Positions 12,148 to 22,748 of a DNA stretch of 64,000 nt are shown piece after piece; position 1 is the stretch's first letter, and each line of letters opens with the position of its first letter. This DNA comes from Bradyrhizobium centrolobii (GTDB taxonomy: Bacteria > Pseudomonadota > Alphaproteobacteria > Rhizobiales > Xanthobacteraceae), in assembly GCF_001641635.1 (NCBI RefSeq), contig NZ_LUUB01000107.1, positions 66,041-130,040 of the forward strand, read 5' to 3'. A program made the translations under genes and the position numbers. The notes beneath the pieces were generated by a model. It made no database searches and was not told where the DNA came from. It worked only from the letters and a program-made list of their open reading frames with translations.

Positions 12148-12148
<1 letters not shown>
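11588..12148 (+). CDS. atpH: ATP synthase F1 delta subunit
   Basis: The delta subunit links F1 to the peripheral stalk. The GTG start at 11588 gives a 186-residue protein with the family N-terminal helical domain (SGRYATALFELARDQ) and a C-terminal segment PSIIGGLVVKLGSRMVDSSLRTKL typical of OSCP/delta. It opens the F1 operon, and its stop overlaps the atpA start by one base (TGATG), implying translational coupling. F0 genes are absent here, as is usual in alphaproteobacteria. Confidence 0.96.
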
Positions 12149-13677
<1,529 letters not shown>

Positions 13678-13682
13678 TGCTG

Positions 13683-13760
13683 CATGGCCGGGTCCTCCGG
13701 CCATGACCGCGTCGCGAGAGGCAAAACAATAACAGGCATGCCCGGCGCCCGGCCGGGCAT
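13683..13760 (+). other. Two hairpins in the atpA-atpG spacer
   Basis: Hairpin 1 is CATGGCCGG/CCGGCCATG (13683-13691 with 13697-13705, 5-base loop). Hairpin 2 is ATGCCCGG/CCGGGCAT (13738-13745 with 13753-13760). Neither is followed by a T-run, so they look more like mRNA stability or processing elements than terminators. Confidence 0.6.
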
Positions 13761-13818
13761 TGCGATAGGGATAGGCTAGCGGTCCGACGTCCAGTCGGGC
13801 TGTCGGGGTGAACGAAGA

Positions 13819-14694
13819 ATGGCGTCACTTAAAGACATGCGGGTCCGCATCGCCTCCACCAAGGCGACGCAAAAGATCACGAAGGCCATGCAGATGGTGG
13901 CGGCCTCGAAGCTGCGCCGCGCGCAGACCGCTGCGGAAGCTGCTCGTCCCTATGCGGACAAGATGGCCGCCGTGATCGCCAATATCGCCAGTGCCGCGGC
14001 GGGTTCTCCCGGAGCGCCTGCGCTGCTCACGGGCACCGGCAGGGATCAGGTGCACCTGCTCCTGGTCTGTACCGGCGAGCGCGGCCTTTCGGGCGCGTTC
14101 AACTCCTCGATCGTGCGCCTTGCGCGCGAGCGCGCACTGGCGCTGATGAACGAGGGCAAGGAAGTCAAATTCTTCTGCGTCGGTCGCAAGGGCTATGAGC
14201 AGCTCCGCCGCCTGTTCGAAAAGCAGATCGTCGAGCACATCGATCTGCGCAGCGTTCGCCTGCTCGGCTTCGTCAACGCCGAGGATATCGCCAAGAAGAT
14301 CCTCGCTCGCTTCGATGCCGGCGAATTCGACGTCTGCACGCTGTTCTACTCGCGCTTCCGCTCGGTCATTGCCCAGATCCCGACGGCGCAGCAGGTGATC
14401 CCGCTGGTTGTCGAGGAGACGGCGGCCGGTGCAAGCACGACGTCCTACGAATACGAGCCGGAAGAGGACGAGATCCTCGCGCGTCTCCTGCCGCGGAATC
14501 TCGCTGTTCAGATCTTCCGTGCGCTGCTCGAGAACAACGCCTCGTTCTACGGCGCGCAGATGAGCGCGATGGACAACGCGACACGCAACGCCGGTGAAAT
14601 GATCCGCAAGCAGACGCTGATCTACAACCGAACCCGCCAGGCGATGATCACCAAGGAACTGATCGAAATCATCTCCGGCGCCGAGGCGGTCTAA
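13819..14694 (+). CDS. atpG: ATP synthase F1 gamma subunit
   Basis: This is the rotor shaft subunit. The 291-residue protein has the diagnostic N-terminal coiled coil (MASLKDMRVRIASTKATQKI) and the C-terminal helix ending in TRQAMITKELIEIISGAEA. Length is normal for alphaproteobacteria. In this genome an OsmC/Ohr-like remnant separates it from atpD. Confidence 0.97.
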   Translation: MASLKDMRVRIASTKATQKITKAMQMVAASKLRRAQTAAEAARPYADKMAAVIANIASAAAGSPGAPALLTGTGRDQVHLLLVCTGERGLSGAFNSSIVRLARERALALMNEGKEVKFFCVGRKGYEQLRRLFEKQIVEHIDLRSVRLLGFVNAEDIAKKILARFDAGEFDVCTLFYSRFRSVIAQIPTAQQVIPLVVEETAAGASTTSYEYEPEEDEILARLLPRNLAVQIFRALLENNASFYGAQMSAMDNATRNAGEMIRKQTLIYNRTRQAMITKELIEIISGAEAV

Positions 14695-14709
14695 CCGAGG
14701 GAGCGCGAC

Positions 14710-15085
14710 ATGGCATACGTCACATCGGCGACCACCAAGGGCGGGCGGAACGGTCGGGCTCAGCTCGACAATGGCGGCCTCGCGCTCGCAATGGCGCTGC
14801 CGAAGGAGCTTGGCGGCGCCGGCGACGGCCACAATCCCGGCCTGCTTTGGACAAGCGATCCTCGTCATCGCCAAGAAGCACGGCATCGATGGCCAGGCCG
14901 CCAAGGTCACCGCGGACGTCACGCTCAACACCGACGACGGCTTCTCGCTGGCGGTCGAGCTGAAAGTTTCCGTTCCCGGAGCCGACAGGGACAAGGTCCA
15001 GGCGCTGGTCGAAGAAGCTCACACGGTGTGCCCCTATTCCAAGGCCACCAAAGGCAACATCCCGGTCAAGCTGACCGTGGTCTAA
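14710..15085 (+). pseudogene. OsmC/Ohr-family peroxidase gene broken by an internal deletion
   Basis: Ohr/OsmC proteins reduce organic hydroperoxides through two cysteines. The first frame from 14710 reads MAYVTSATTKGGRNGRAQLD... to GDGHNP at 14838. The second frame resumes at 14840 with ACFGQAILVIAKKHGI and runs to VCPYSKATKGNIPVKLTVV at 15085. Family members normally read NPEQLFAAGYAACF here, so about 26 bases are missing and the frame shifts at 14839. Both cysteine motifs (ACF and VCPYS) survive, but only downstream of the lesion. Reading straight on from 14710 gives unrelated residues to 15108. It lies between atpG and atpD, probably co-transcribed. An assembly error is possible but a clean 26-base gap is not a typical one. 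Confidence 0.85.
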
Positions 15086-15113
15086 GAATTTCGGATCGAA
15101 GGAGATAGAGTTC

Positions 15114-16556
<1,443 letters not shown>

Positions 16557-16632
16557 GCTAGCGAATAGCGAATAGGGAGTAGCGAATAGCCGCTCCCTAT
16601 CCTCGCTACCCGCCATTCGCTACTCATCATTC
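16557..16632. repeat. GCGAATAG direct/inverted repeat cluster between atpD and atpC
   Basis: AGCGAATAGCGAATAGGGAG and TAGCGAATAG are followed by inverted counterparts CTCCCTATCC and CCATTCGCTACTC. The 91-base spacer can fold into a branched hairpin. There is no coding content. It may be an intergenic repeat that also affects relative atpD/atpC expression. Confidence 0.6.
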
Positions 16633-16647
16633 GCAGGTTTCCTTTCC

Positions 16648-17055
16648 ATGGCCACCTTCCACTTCGATCTCGTCTCTCCCGAAAAGCTCGCATTCTCGGG
16701 CGAGGTCGATCAGGTCGACATTCCCGGCGCCGAAGGTGATTTCGGCGTGCTCGCGGGTCACGCGCCGGTCGTGGCTGCGGTTCGCCCCGGTATCCTGACC
16801 ATCACCACCGGCGGCGCGCATCAGAAGATGATCGTGCTCGGCGGGCTCGCCGAAGTTTCGGAGAACCGCCTCACGGTGCTCGCCGACGTCGCCACCTCGA
16901 TCCAGGAGATCGATCGCGCGCAGTTCGCCGAGACGATTGCCGAGATGGAAGCAAAGCTCGCCGAGAAGGAAGGGTCGGAACTCGATCACGCGATCGAGCG
17001 GCTTGACCACTTCAAGAGCATCCAGGGTGTGCTCAACACCACGGCCATGCATTAA
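16648..17055 (+). CDS. atpC: ATP synthase F1 epsilon subunit
   Basis: The epsilon subunit regulates F1 and binds gamma. The 135-residue protein starts MATFHFDLVSPEKLAFSGEV, with the beta-sandwich motif PGAEGDFGVLAGHAPV and a helical C-terminal part (AETIAEMEAKLAEKEGS). It is the last gene of the operon and is followed by a GC hairpin. Confidence 0.96.
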   Translation: MATFHFDLVSPEKLAFSGEVDQVDIPGAEGDFGVLAGHAPVVAAVRPGILTITTGGAHQKMIVLGGLAEVSENRLTVLADVATSIQEIDRAQFAETIAEMEAKLAEKEGSELDHAIERLDHFKSIQGVLNTTAMH

Positions 17056-17079
17056 GCCCCGGGGTACCGCTCCGGGGCT
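17055..17079 (+). terminator. GC hairpin at the end of the atp operon
   Basis: AGCCCCGG (17055-17062) pairs with CCGGGGCT (17072-17079), starting within the last base of the atpC stop. There is no T-run after it (CAAACAAG follows), so it may need Rho or act as a 3' end stabiliser. Confidence 0.5.
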
Positions 17080-17204
17080 CAAACAAGAGATCTCTGAATA
17101 AGTTCAGCGCTCGTCACCACCGTGGCGGGCGCTGAAACTTTGTTGCACCGCGTCGCCGATAACGGCATTCTGCGCCCGCGAATTTTGTTCCGGGGCTGGT
17201 GCAG

Positions 17205-18842
17205 ATGAAACGCAAGATCGCAGCGATTTTCGCGGCCGATATTGCCGGGTACTCAAGGCTGGTCGCGGAAGACGAGGAAGAGACGCTGCGGCGTCTGGCG
17301 TCCTATCGCGAGGTCGTCGACGACTTCATTGCGAAAGCGGGCGGGCGCATCTTCAACACGGCGGGCGATGCTGTGCTCGCGGAATTCCCGAGCGCGGTGG
17401 ATGCGGTGCGCTGCGCGATCGACATCCAGGAGTCCTTGCGAACCCGCAACATGGCCTATCCGCCGAGCCGGCAGATGTCGTTCCGCATCGGCATCACCAT
17501 CGGCGACGTGGTCGAGCGCGACGGCGATCTGCTGGGCGACGGCGTCAACATCGCGGCGCGGCTGGAGGGCCTGGCCGAGGTCGGCGGCATCTGCGTCTCC
17601 CGCGCCGTCCACGAGCAGGTCGCCAACAAGCTCTCGGTGCAGTTCGCCGACATCGGAGCGCAGGAGGTCAAGAACATCCCGACGCCCGTGCATGCCTACA
17701 TGGTGGCGATGCGGCGCGAGGACGGCACCTACGCCACGCCGCAGGTGAAGAAGGTGGCCAAGGCTGTGCCCGCGCCGAACTGGATGTGGCCGCTGGTGGT
17801 CGGCGTCGTCTCCGTCGTCGCCATTGGCGTCGGTGGCTTTCTCTATTTCACCAAGCTCGAGACCACCAAGGTACCGTCAGCCGTCGCTGCGACCACGCCG
17901 ACCCCGGCGTCGAGTGCGGTGGCGCCCAGCCCGACGCCCACGATGGCTGCGAAGGCGCCGATGCCGACGCAGAGCGCCATGGCCGCGGCGACCCCAGCGC
18001 CGACGCCGGCCGCCGCCGGCGGCAAATTCCCGGCCGACATGGTGCCCTTCATCGGCGAGCGTGTGCGTGCCTATCTCTCCAACGAATACTCCGTTGCCGG
18101 CGACTACAAGGCCTTCGCCCTCAACATCGGTGGCTTCGTCGGCTACGGCCTCAATCAGCCGAACGAGGAGGCCGCGCGCAACACGGCGCTCGACCAGTGC
18201 CAGAAGCGCGCGGATGCCGCGCAGTCGCCGCGGCGCTGCGAGCTCTACGCGGTCGGCGACACGGTCGTTTACTCGCATGGCAAGCCGCCGATGCCGCCGC
18301 AGCCATGGGTTCGGCATGACGCCATGACCGAGCGGCCGTTCGCGTCGAAGGACTTTCCGATCGTGCGCGATCCCGCCAAGGTCCGGCTCGAGAACCTGTA
18401 TGCGCCGGCCGCGAAGTCCCGCTCGGTCGCGCTCGGCCCTGGCGGTCAGTATTTCATGGTGATGGGGGCATCGTCCGTCGACGAATCGGCGCGGCGCTCG
18501 CTGGAATCCTGCGGCGCGATTGCCGGCGTTGTCTGCATGATCGTCGCGGTTGACGACAATTTCGTCGTGCCGATCCCGACCCTGCTCAGGATCACCGGCT
18601 TTTTCCACGCCGCCTCCAACGCCTCGATCGTGGCCGACGCGCGCGACGAGGTTGTGCGCAAGCTTGGCGATGGCATGGGCTGGAATGCGGTCGCCGTCGG
18701 CACCACTGGTCGCCCGGGTCTCGGCCTGAAAGCCGCTGACGAGCAAACGGCCGTCAATTCGGCACTAGCCGACTGCGCCAGGCGCGACAGCGATTGCCAC
18801 GTGATTGCGATCGGACCCTTTACGGTGGGGCCGACGAACTAA
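17205..18842 (+). CDS. Class III adenylate/guanylate cyclase with transmembrane segment and DUF4189-like repeats
   Basis: This is a cAMP-forming enzyme predicted by its N-terminal class III cyclase domain (about 1-160). It shows the metal-binding FAADIAGYSRL, NTAGDAVLAEF and the GDGVNIAARLEGLAE block. One membrane helix follows (about 187-210), then an Ala/Pro/Thr-rich linker. The C-terminal region carries two stretches resembling DUF4189 (AFALNIGGFVGYGLNQPNEE and a copy near KAADEQTAVNSALADCARR) with several cysteines, probably periplasmic. The 545-residue form starts at ATG 17205; a GTG at 17199 is the alternative. It ends 12 bases before the convergent rppH-like gene. The outer domain suggests a sensor role (inference). 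Confidence 0.85.
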   Translation: MKRKIAAIFAADIAGYSRLVAEDEEETLRRLASYREVVDDFIAKAGGRIFNTAGDAVLAEFPSAVDAVRCAIDIQESLRTRNMAYPPSRQMSFRIGITIGDVVERDGDLLGDGVNIAARLEGLAEVGGICVSRAVHEQVANKLSVQFADIGAQEVKNIPTPVHAYMVAMRREDGTYATPQVKKVAKAVPAPNWMWPLVVGVVSVVAIGVGGFLYFTKLETTKVPSAVAATTPTPASSAVAPSPTPTMAAKAPMPTQSAMAAATPAPTPAAAGGKFPADMVPFIGERVRAYLSNEYSVAGDYKAFALNIGGFVGYGLNQPNEEAARNTALDQCQKRADAAQSPRRCELYAVGDTVVYSHGKPPMPPQPWVRHDAMTERPFASKDFPIVRDPAKVRLENLYAPAAKSRSVALGPGGQYFMVMGASSVDESARRSLESCGAIAGVVCMIVAVDDNFVVPIPTLLRITGFFHAASNASIVADARDEVVRKLGDGMGWNAVAVGTTGRPGLGLKAADEQTAVNSALADCARRDSDCHVIAIGPFTVGPTN

Positions 18843-18854
18843 GGTTGTTTCTGC

Positions 18855-19358
18855 CTAACGTGCGAACACCGAGAACTGCTGCGCGACGGCGCGGTAGACG
18901 TCGCGGCGGAACGGCACCACGAGATCGGCAACGCGATCGAGATTCTCCCAGCGCCACGCATCGAACTCCGCGGGCTGGTCGTTGCGTGGCGTCAGCGGGT
19001 CGATCTCCTCCTCGCGCCCCGTGAAGCGCAGCGCGAACCATTTCTGGCGCTGGCCGCGGAATTTTGCGAGGCGATGCGTCTGCGGCCCGTCATAGGGCGG
19101 AAATTCGTAGGTGAGCCAATCGGTCTCGCCGAGATAATCGGCGCTGGTGACGCTGGTCTCCTCCCAGAGCTCGCGCATCGCCGCATCGCGAAGGTTTTCG
19201 CCCTCGTCGACGCCGCCCTGTGGCATCTGCCAGTCGAGGCCGGGCAGGATGATCTCGGGTCCATCGCCCTTAAAACGGTGGCCGATCAGAACGCGGCCGT
19301 CGGCGTTGAAGAGCGCGATCCCGACATTGGGGCGGTAGGGCTTGTTGTTGCTCGACAT
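18855..19358 (-). CDS. Nudix hydrolase, RppH-like (copy 2)
   Basis: RppH removes pyrophosphate from mRNA 5' ends and starts decay. This 167-residue protein has the RppH start YRPNVGIALFNADGRVL, WQMPQGGVDEGE and the Nudix box ending RELWEETSV, plus RGQRQKWFALRF. It is one of two tandem paralogues (the other at 19470-19973), separated by a palindromic repeat. Relative to copy 1 it has a longer insertion after GHRF (KGDGPEIILPGLD). Which copy is the true RppH is unclear; both keep the Nudix glutamates. Confidence 0.88.
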   Translation of the reverse strand: MSSNNKPYRPNVGIALFNADGRVLIGHRFKGDGPEIILPGLDWQMPQGGVDEGENLRDAAMRELWEETSVTSADYLGETDWLTYEFPPYDGPQTHRLAKFRGQRQKWFALRFTGREEEIDPLTPRNDQPAEFDAWRWENLDRVADLVVPFRRDVYRAVAQQFSVFAR

Positions 19359-19376
19359 CCTCTCACTTGCCCGATC

Positions 19377-19461
19377 GTCATTCCGGGATGGTCCGAACGA
19401 TCAGACCCGGAATCTCGAGATTCCACAATTCGCAATTGCGAATTGGGGTCCCCGGGATGAC
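19377..19461. repeat. Palindromic repeat between the two Nudix genes
   Basis: The ends are GTCATTCCGGG and CCCGGGATGAC. The right half holds the perfect 18-nt palindrome AATTCGCAATTGCGAATT (19427-19444). It is related to the element at 10233-10336. Confidence 0.7.
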
Positions 19462-19469
19462 GATGCAAG

Positions 19470-19973
19470 TCATTCATCCGCCAGCGCGGAAAATTCCTTG
19501 ACCACGCGCTCATAGACCGGGCGCTTGAACGGAATGATCAGCTCGGGGAGGTTCTTCATCGGTTCCCAGCGCCAGTTTACGAACTCGGCCTTGTGGCCGC
19601 CGCCGGGATGCTCGACGTTGATCTCGCTGTCCTTGCCGGTGAAGCGCACCGCGTACCATTTCTGGCGCTGACCGCGGTAGCGGCCCTTCCAGGCACGGCC
19701 GGCGACCGTGCGCGGAATGTCGTAGATCAGCCAGTCCGGAACCTCGCCGAGCCGTTCCACCGAGCGTACGCTGGTCTCCTCGTAGAGCTCGCGCTTGGCG
19801 GCCTCCCAGGTGTCCTCGCCGGGATCAACGCCGCCCTGCGGCATCTGCCAGACATGGCTCTCGTCGACCTGATCGATGCCGCCGGCGCGGCGGCCGATGA
19901 ACACCAGCCCCTTCTTGTTGATCAGCATCACGCCGACGCAGGTTCGGTAGGGCAGATCCTCGTAACGCGCCAT
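19470..19973 (-). CDS. rppH: Nudix hydrolase, RppH-like (copy 1)
   Basis: The 167-residue protein starts MARYEDLPYRTCVGVMLINK, shows WQMPQGGVDPGE and the Nudix box with RELYEETSV, then YRGQRQKWYAVRF. This is the closer match to RNA pyrophosphohydrolase of alphaproteobacteria. I use ATG 19973 because the in-frame extension to 20009 lacks family similarity. It lies downstream of the deacetylase and ctpA on the same strand. Confidence 0.9.
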   Translation of the reverse strand: MARYEDLPYRTCVGVMLINKKGLVFIGRRAGGIDQVDESHVWQMPQGGVDPGEDTWEAAKRELYEETSVRSVERLGEVPDWLIYDIPRTVAGRAWKGRYRGQRQKWYAVRFTGKDSEINVEHPGGGHKAEFVNWRWEPMKNLPELIIPFKRPVYERVVKEFSALADE

Positions 19974-20046
19974 TCCGCCAAACCTCTCGCATCCTGCCGG
20001 CAGGCACACCGGACCGCTGAGACCCGTGCCGAACCAATCCGTTGAT

Positions 20047-21246
20047 TTAGCTGGATTTTGATTTCAGCATCGCGGTTGTCAATGGCACCAAAAGGATACC
20101 CCGGTCACCCAGCGTCTTGATCCAGGTGCCGATCCGCTCGATCGAGACGGGAAGCGCCGAGGCGGTGCCGACGGCGACGCCGCGTTCGCGCGCGACCGAT
20201 TCGAGCTTGCTCAGGGCGCGGTCGATCTCGGTCGGGGTCGGCACCGCGTCGAGCGCGATGTCGCCCTTGCCGAACGGCATCGACTGGCCGCCTGCGACCT
20301 GCGAGGCAATGCTGCGGGGTGAGGAGCCATCGTCGAAGAAGCCGAGCCCGCGCTTGGCCGCCTCGCGGATGATCGGCTGCATCGCAGCGTCGGTCGCGAC
20401 GAATCGCGCCCCCATGAAATTGGTGATGCCGGCGTAGCCCTGCATCCGGCTCAGATGCCAGTACAGGCGATCCATGTTTTGATCCTGGCTAAGGGACGTC
20501 AGCAGCGTCTGGGGCCCCGGATCGTTGTCGGGGAAGTCGTAGGGTTCCATCGGGATCTGAAGGAAGATCTCGTGACGCTGGGCGCGGGCGCGCTCGGCGA
20601 GCTTGCCGGGATCCGCGCCATAGGGCGTGAACGCCAGCGTCACCGCCGGCGGCAGCTTCATGATCGCATCGGTGGTCTTGGCGGCGCCGACGCCGAGACC
20701 GCCGATCACGATCGCGACCACCGGCATCTTGGCGGCCTTGGCGCGGTCGGCATCCGCCGCATAGACGTTGAACGGCTTCACCCCGTCCGCGACCACGGGA
20801 ATCATGCCGTAGCGCGACTTCTCCAGGAGCTTCTGATCGATCCCGGCCATGACGGGCGGCGCGGCGGACGCCGCCTCGTTCTTGTCGCCTGCCTCGCCGC
20901 CGCCGATCACCACGTCGTGGCGTGCGCCGGTCGAGCCGTCGATCATGGTGACGGTCTTCTGTTCGCCGGGGGCGGCCTGCTTCGGCGCTTCCTTGGTCTC
21001 GTGGCCGGCGGCGGCGGGCGCCGGCTTGTCCTCGGTGGCCCTCGGCTCGCGAATCGCGATCCGGGTTATCGGTTCGCCGCCGAGCGGGTCCTTGTTGAAG
21101 ATGGCAAAGCCGGCAAAGGTGACGAGGAACAGTCCGAGCATGACGGCCAGGGCCTGCATGCCGGTGAACGGCAGCCGCAGCCGGCGTTTGCGGCGCGGCG
21201 TGTCCCGTCCGAGCGGGGCGCTCAGATCATCGGCCGTCTCAGTCAT
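20047..21246 (-). CDS. Divergent polysaccharide deacetylase (YibQ family)
   Basis: The 399-residue protein has a short cytoplasmic N-terminus, one membrane anchor (MQALAVMLGLFLVTFAGFAI), and an Ala/Pro/Lys-rich linker. A C-terminal divergent polysaccharide deacetylase domain follows (VAIVIGGLGVGAAKT, LAFTPYGADP, LQIPMEPYDFPDNDPGP). This family often accompanies envC and ctpA, as here, and is assumed to act on the cell envelope; the reaction is not established. The start at 21246 (MTETADDLSAPLGRD) is chosen over one 36 bases upstream. Confidence 0.88.
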   Translation of the reverse strand: MTETADDLSAPLGRDTPRRKRRLRLPFTGMQALAVMLGLFLVTFAGFAIFNKDPLGGEPITRIAIREPRATEDKPAPAAAGHETKEAPKQAAPGEQKTVTMIDGSTGARHDVVIGGGEAGDKNEAASAAPPVMAGIDQKLLEKSRYGMIPVVADGVKPFNVYAADADRAKAAKMPVVAIVIGGLGVGAAKTTDAIMKLPPAVTLAFTPYGADPGKLAERARAQRHEIFLQIPMEPYDFPDNDPGPQTLLTSLSQDQNMDRLYWHLSRMQGYAGITNFMGARFVATDAAMQPIIREAAKRGLGFFDDGSSPRSIASQVAGGQSMPFGKGDIALDAVPTPTEIDRALSKLESVARERGVAVGTASALPVSIERIGTWIKTLGDRGILLVPLTTAMLKSKSS

Positions 21247-21343
21247 GCGCGATCCCGAATCACTCGGCAATGACGATACCACGCCGTGGTCAAGCCGCGG
21301 CAGGCCGGGATTGGCCGGGGGTGAGGTGCCGATGCCGCAAACA

Positions 21344-21372
21344 AAAAGGGCGGCTCCGGGAGCCGCCCTTTT
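21344..21372 (-). terminator. Terminator downstream of ctpA
   Basis: A perfect 12-bp stem AAAAGGGCGGCT/AGCCGCCCTTTT has a 5-base loop. On the minus strand it is followed by TTTTTGTTTG. It lies between the ctpA stop (21393) and the deacetylase start (21246), so it ends the envC-ctpA transcript at least in part. Confidence 0.85.
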
Positions 21373-21392
21373 CGACAGGTATCGTGCTGCGC

Positions 21393-22748
21393 TTAGTTTG
21401 CCGCTTTGGGCTTGTCGGCCGCGGCCTTGTCGGCGCCCGGCGTCGGCGCTGCGGAGGCACTGTTCTTGATGCCGTGAAGCAGGTCGTCGGCCATCTTGAG
21501 CGCCTTGTCGTCCTTGGCATCCGGCGGGACGTAGGACTGCGAGCCGGTCTTCTCGTCGCCGTCGTTCTTCAGGTGGCCGCGCAGCGAGGCCTCGCCCTTG
21601 GTGTCGGTGCGCGACTTCAGCTCGTCCGGCACGTCCTGCAGCACTTCGATGTCGGGCACGATGCCCTTGGCCTGGATCGACTTACCCGACGGCGTGTAGT
21701 AGCGCGCCGTGGTCAGCCGCAGCGCGCCGTTGCCCGAGCCGAGCGGAATGATGGTCTGCACCGAGCCCTTGCCGAAGGAGCGCGTGCCGACGATGGTCGC
21801 GCGCTTGTGGTCCTGCAGCGCGCCGGCGACGATTTCCGACGCCGAGGCCGAGCCGCCGTTGATCAGCACGATCACCGGCTTGCCCTTGGTCAGGTCGCCC
21901 GCATGGGCGGTGCGGCGCTGGGTTTCCTCAGCATTGCGGCCGCGGGTCGACACGATCTCGCCCTTCTCCAGGAACGAGTCGGACACGGTCACTGCTTCTT
22001 CCAGCAGGCCGCCCGGATTGTTTCTGAGGTCGATGATGAAGCCCTTGAGCTTGTCGCCGATCTGGTTGGAGAGGTTCGCGACCTCCTTCTTCAGGCCTTC
22101 GGTGGTCTGCTCGTTGAAGGTGGTGATGCGGATATAGCCGATGTCGTCGGCCTCGACGCGCGCGCGCACCGAGCGGACGCGGATGTTGTCGCGCACCAGC
22201 GTGACGTCGATCGGATTGTCCTGTCCCTTGCGGATGATCTTGAGCTTGATCTTGGTGTTGACCGGACCGCGCATCTTCTCGACCGCCTGGTTCAGGGTCA
22301 GGCCCTGCACCGCCTCGTCGTCGAGATTGGTGATGATGTCGTTGGCCATGATGCCGGCGCGCGAGGCCGGGGTGTCGTCGATCGGCGAGACCACCTTGAT
22401 CAGGCCGTCTTCCATGGTGACCTCGATGCCGAGGCCGCCGAACTCACCGCGGGTCTGCACCTGCATGTCGCGGAAGCTCTTGGCGTCCATGTAGCTCGAA
22501 TGCGGATCGAGGCCGGAGAGCATGCCGCTGATGGCGGATTCGATCAGCTTGGTGTCGTCGGGCTTCTCGACATAGTCGGAGCGCACGCGCTCGAAGACAT
22601 CGCCGAACAGATTGAGCTGGCGATAGGTATCCGCGGTCGCGGCCCGTGCGCTCGAGCCCATGAACACCGCGCGCGGCTGGGTCACGAACAGCGTCAGCGC
22701 CGCACCGGTGGCCGCGCTGAGAAGAATTACTGAAGTCTTGCGCATCAT
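21393..22748 (-). CDS. ctpA: Carboxyl-terminal processing protease (S41 family)
   Basis: This is a periplasmic serine protease with Ser-Lys dyad. The 451-residue protein has an N-terminal signal/anchor (TSVILLSAATGAALTLFV), a PDZ domain (GGLGIEVTMEDGLIKVVSP), the catalytic Ser in INGGSASASEIVAGAL and Lys in GTRSFGKGSVQT. An Ala/Pro/Lys-rich tail ends the protein. Its start overlaps the envC-like stop by four bases (ATGA), so the two are translationally coupled. Confidence 0.95.
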   Translation of the reverse strand: MMRKTSVILLSAATGAALTLFVTQPRAVFMGSSARAATADTYRQLNLFGDVFERVRSDYVEKPDDTKLIESAISGMLSGLDPHSSYMDAKSFRDMQVQTRGEFGGLGIEVTMEDGLIKVVSPIDDTPASRAGIMANDIITNLDDEAVQGLTLNQAVEKMRGPVNTKIKLKIIRKGQDNPIDVTLVRDNIRVRSVRARVEADDIGYIRITTFNEQTTEGLKKEVANLSNQIGDKLKGFIIDLRNNPGGLLEEAVTVSDSFLEKGEIVSTRGRNAEETQRRTAHAGDLTKGKPVIVLINGGSASASEIVAGALQDHKRATIVGTRSFGKGSVQTIIPLGSGNGALRLTTARYYTPSGKSIQAKGIVPDIEVLQDVPDELKSRTDTKGEASLRGHLKNDGDEKTGSQSYVPPDAKDDKALKMADDLLHGIKNSASAAPTPGADKAAADKPKAAN

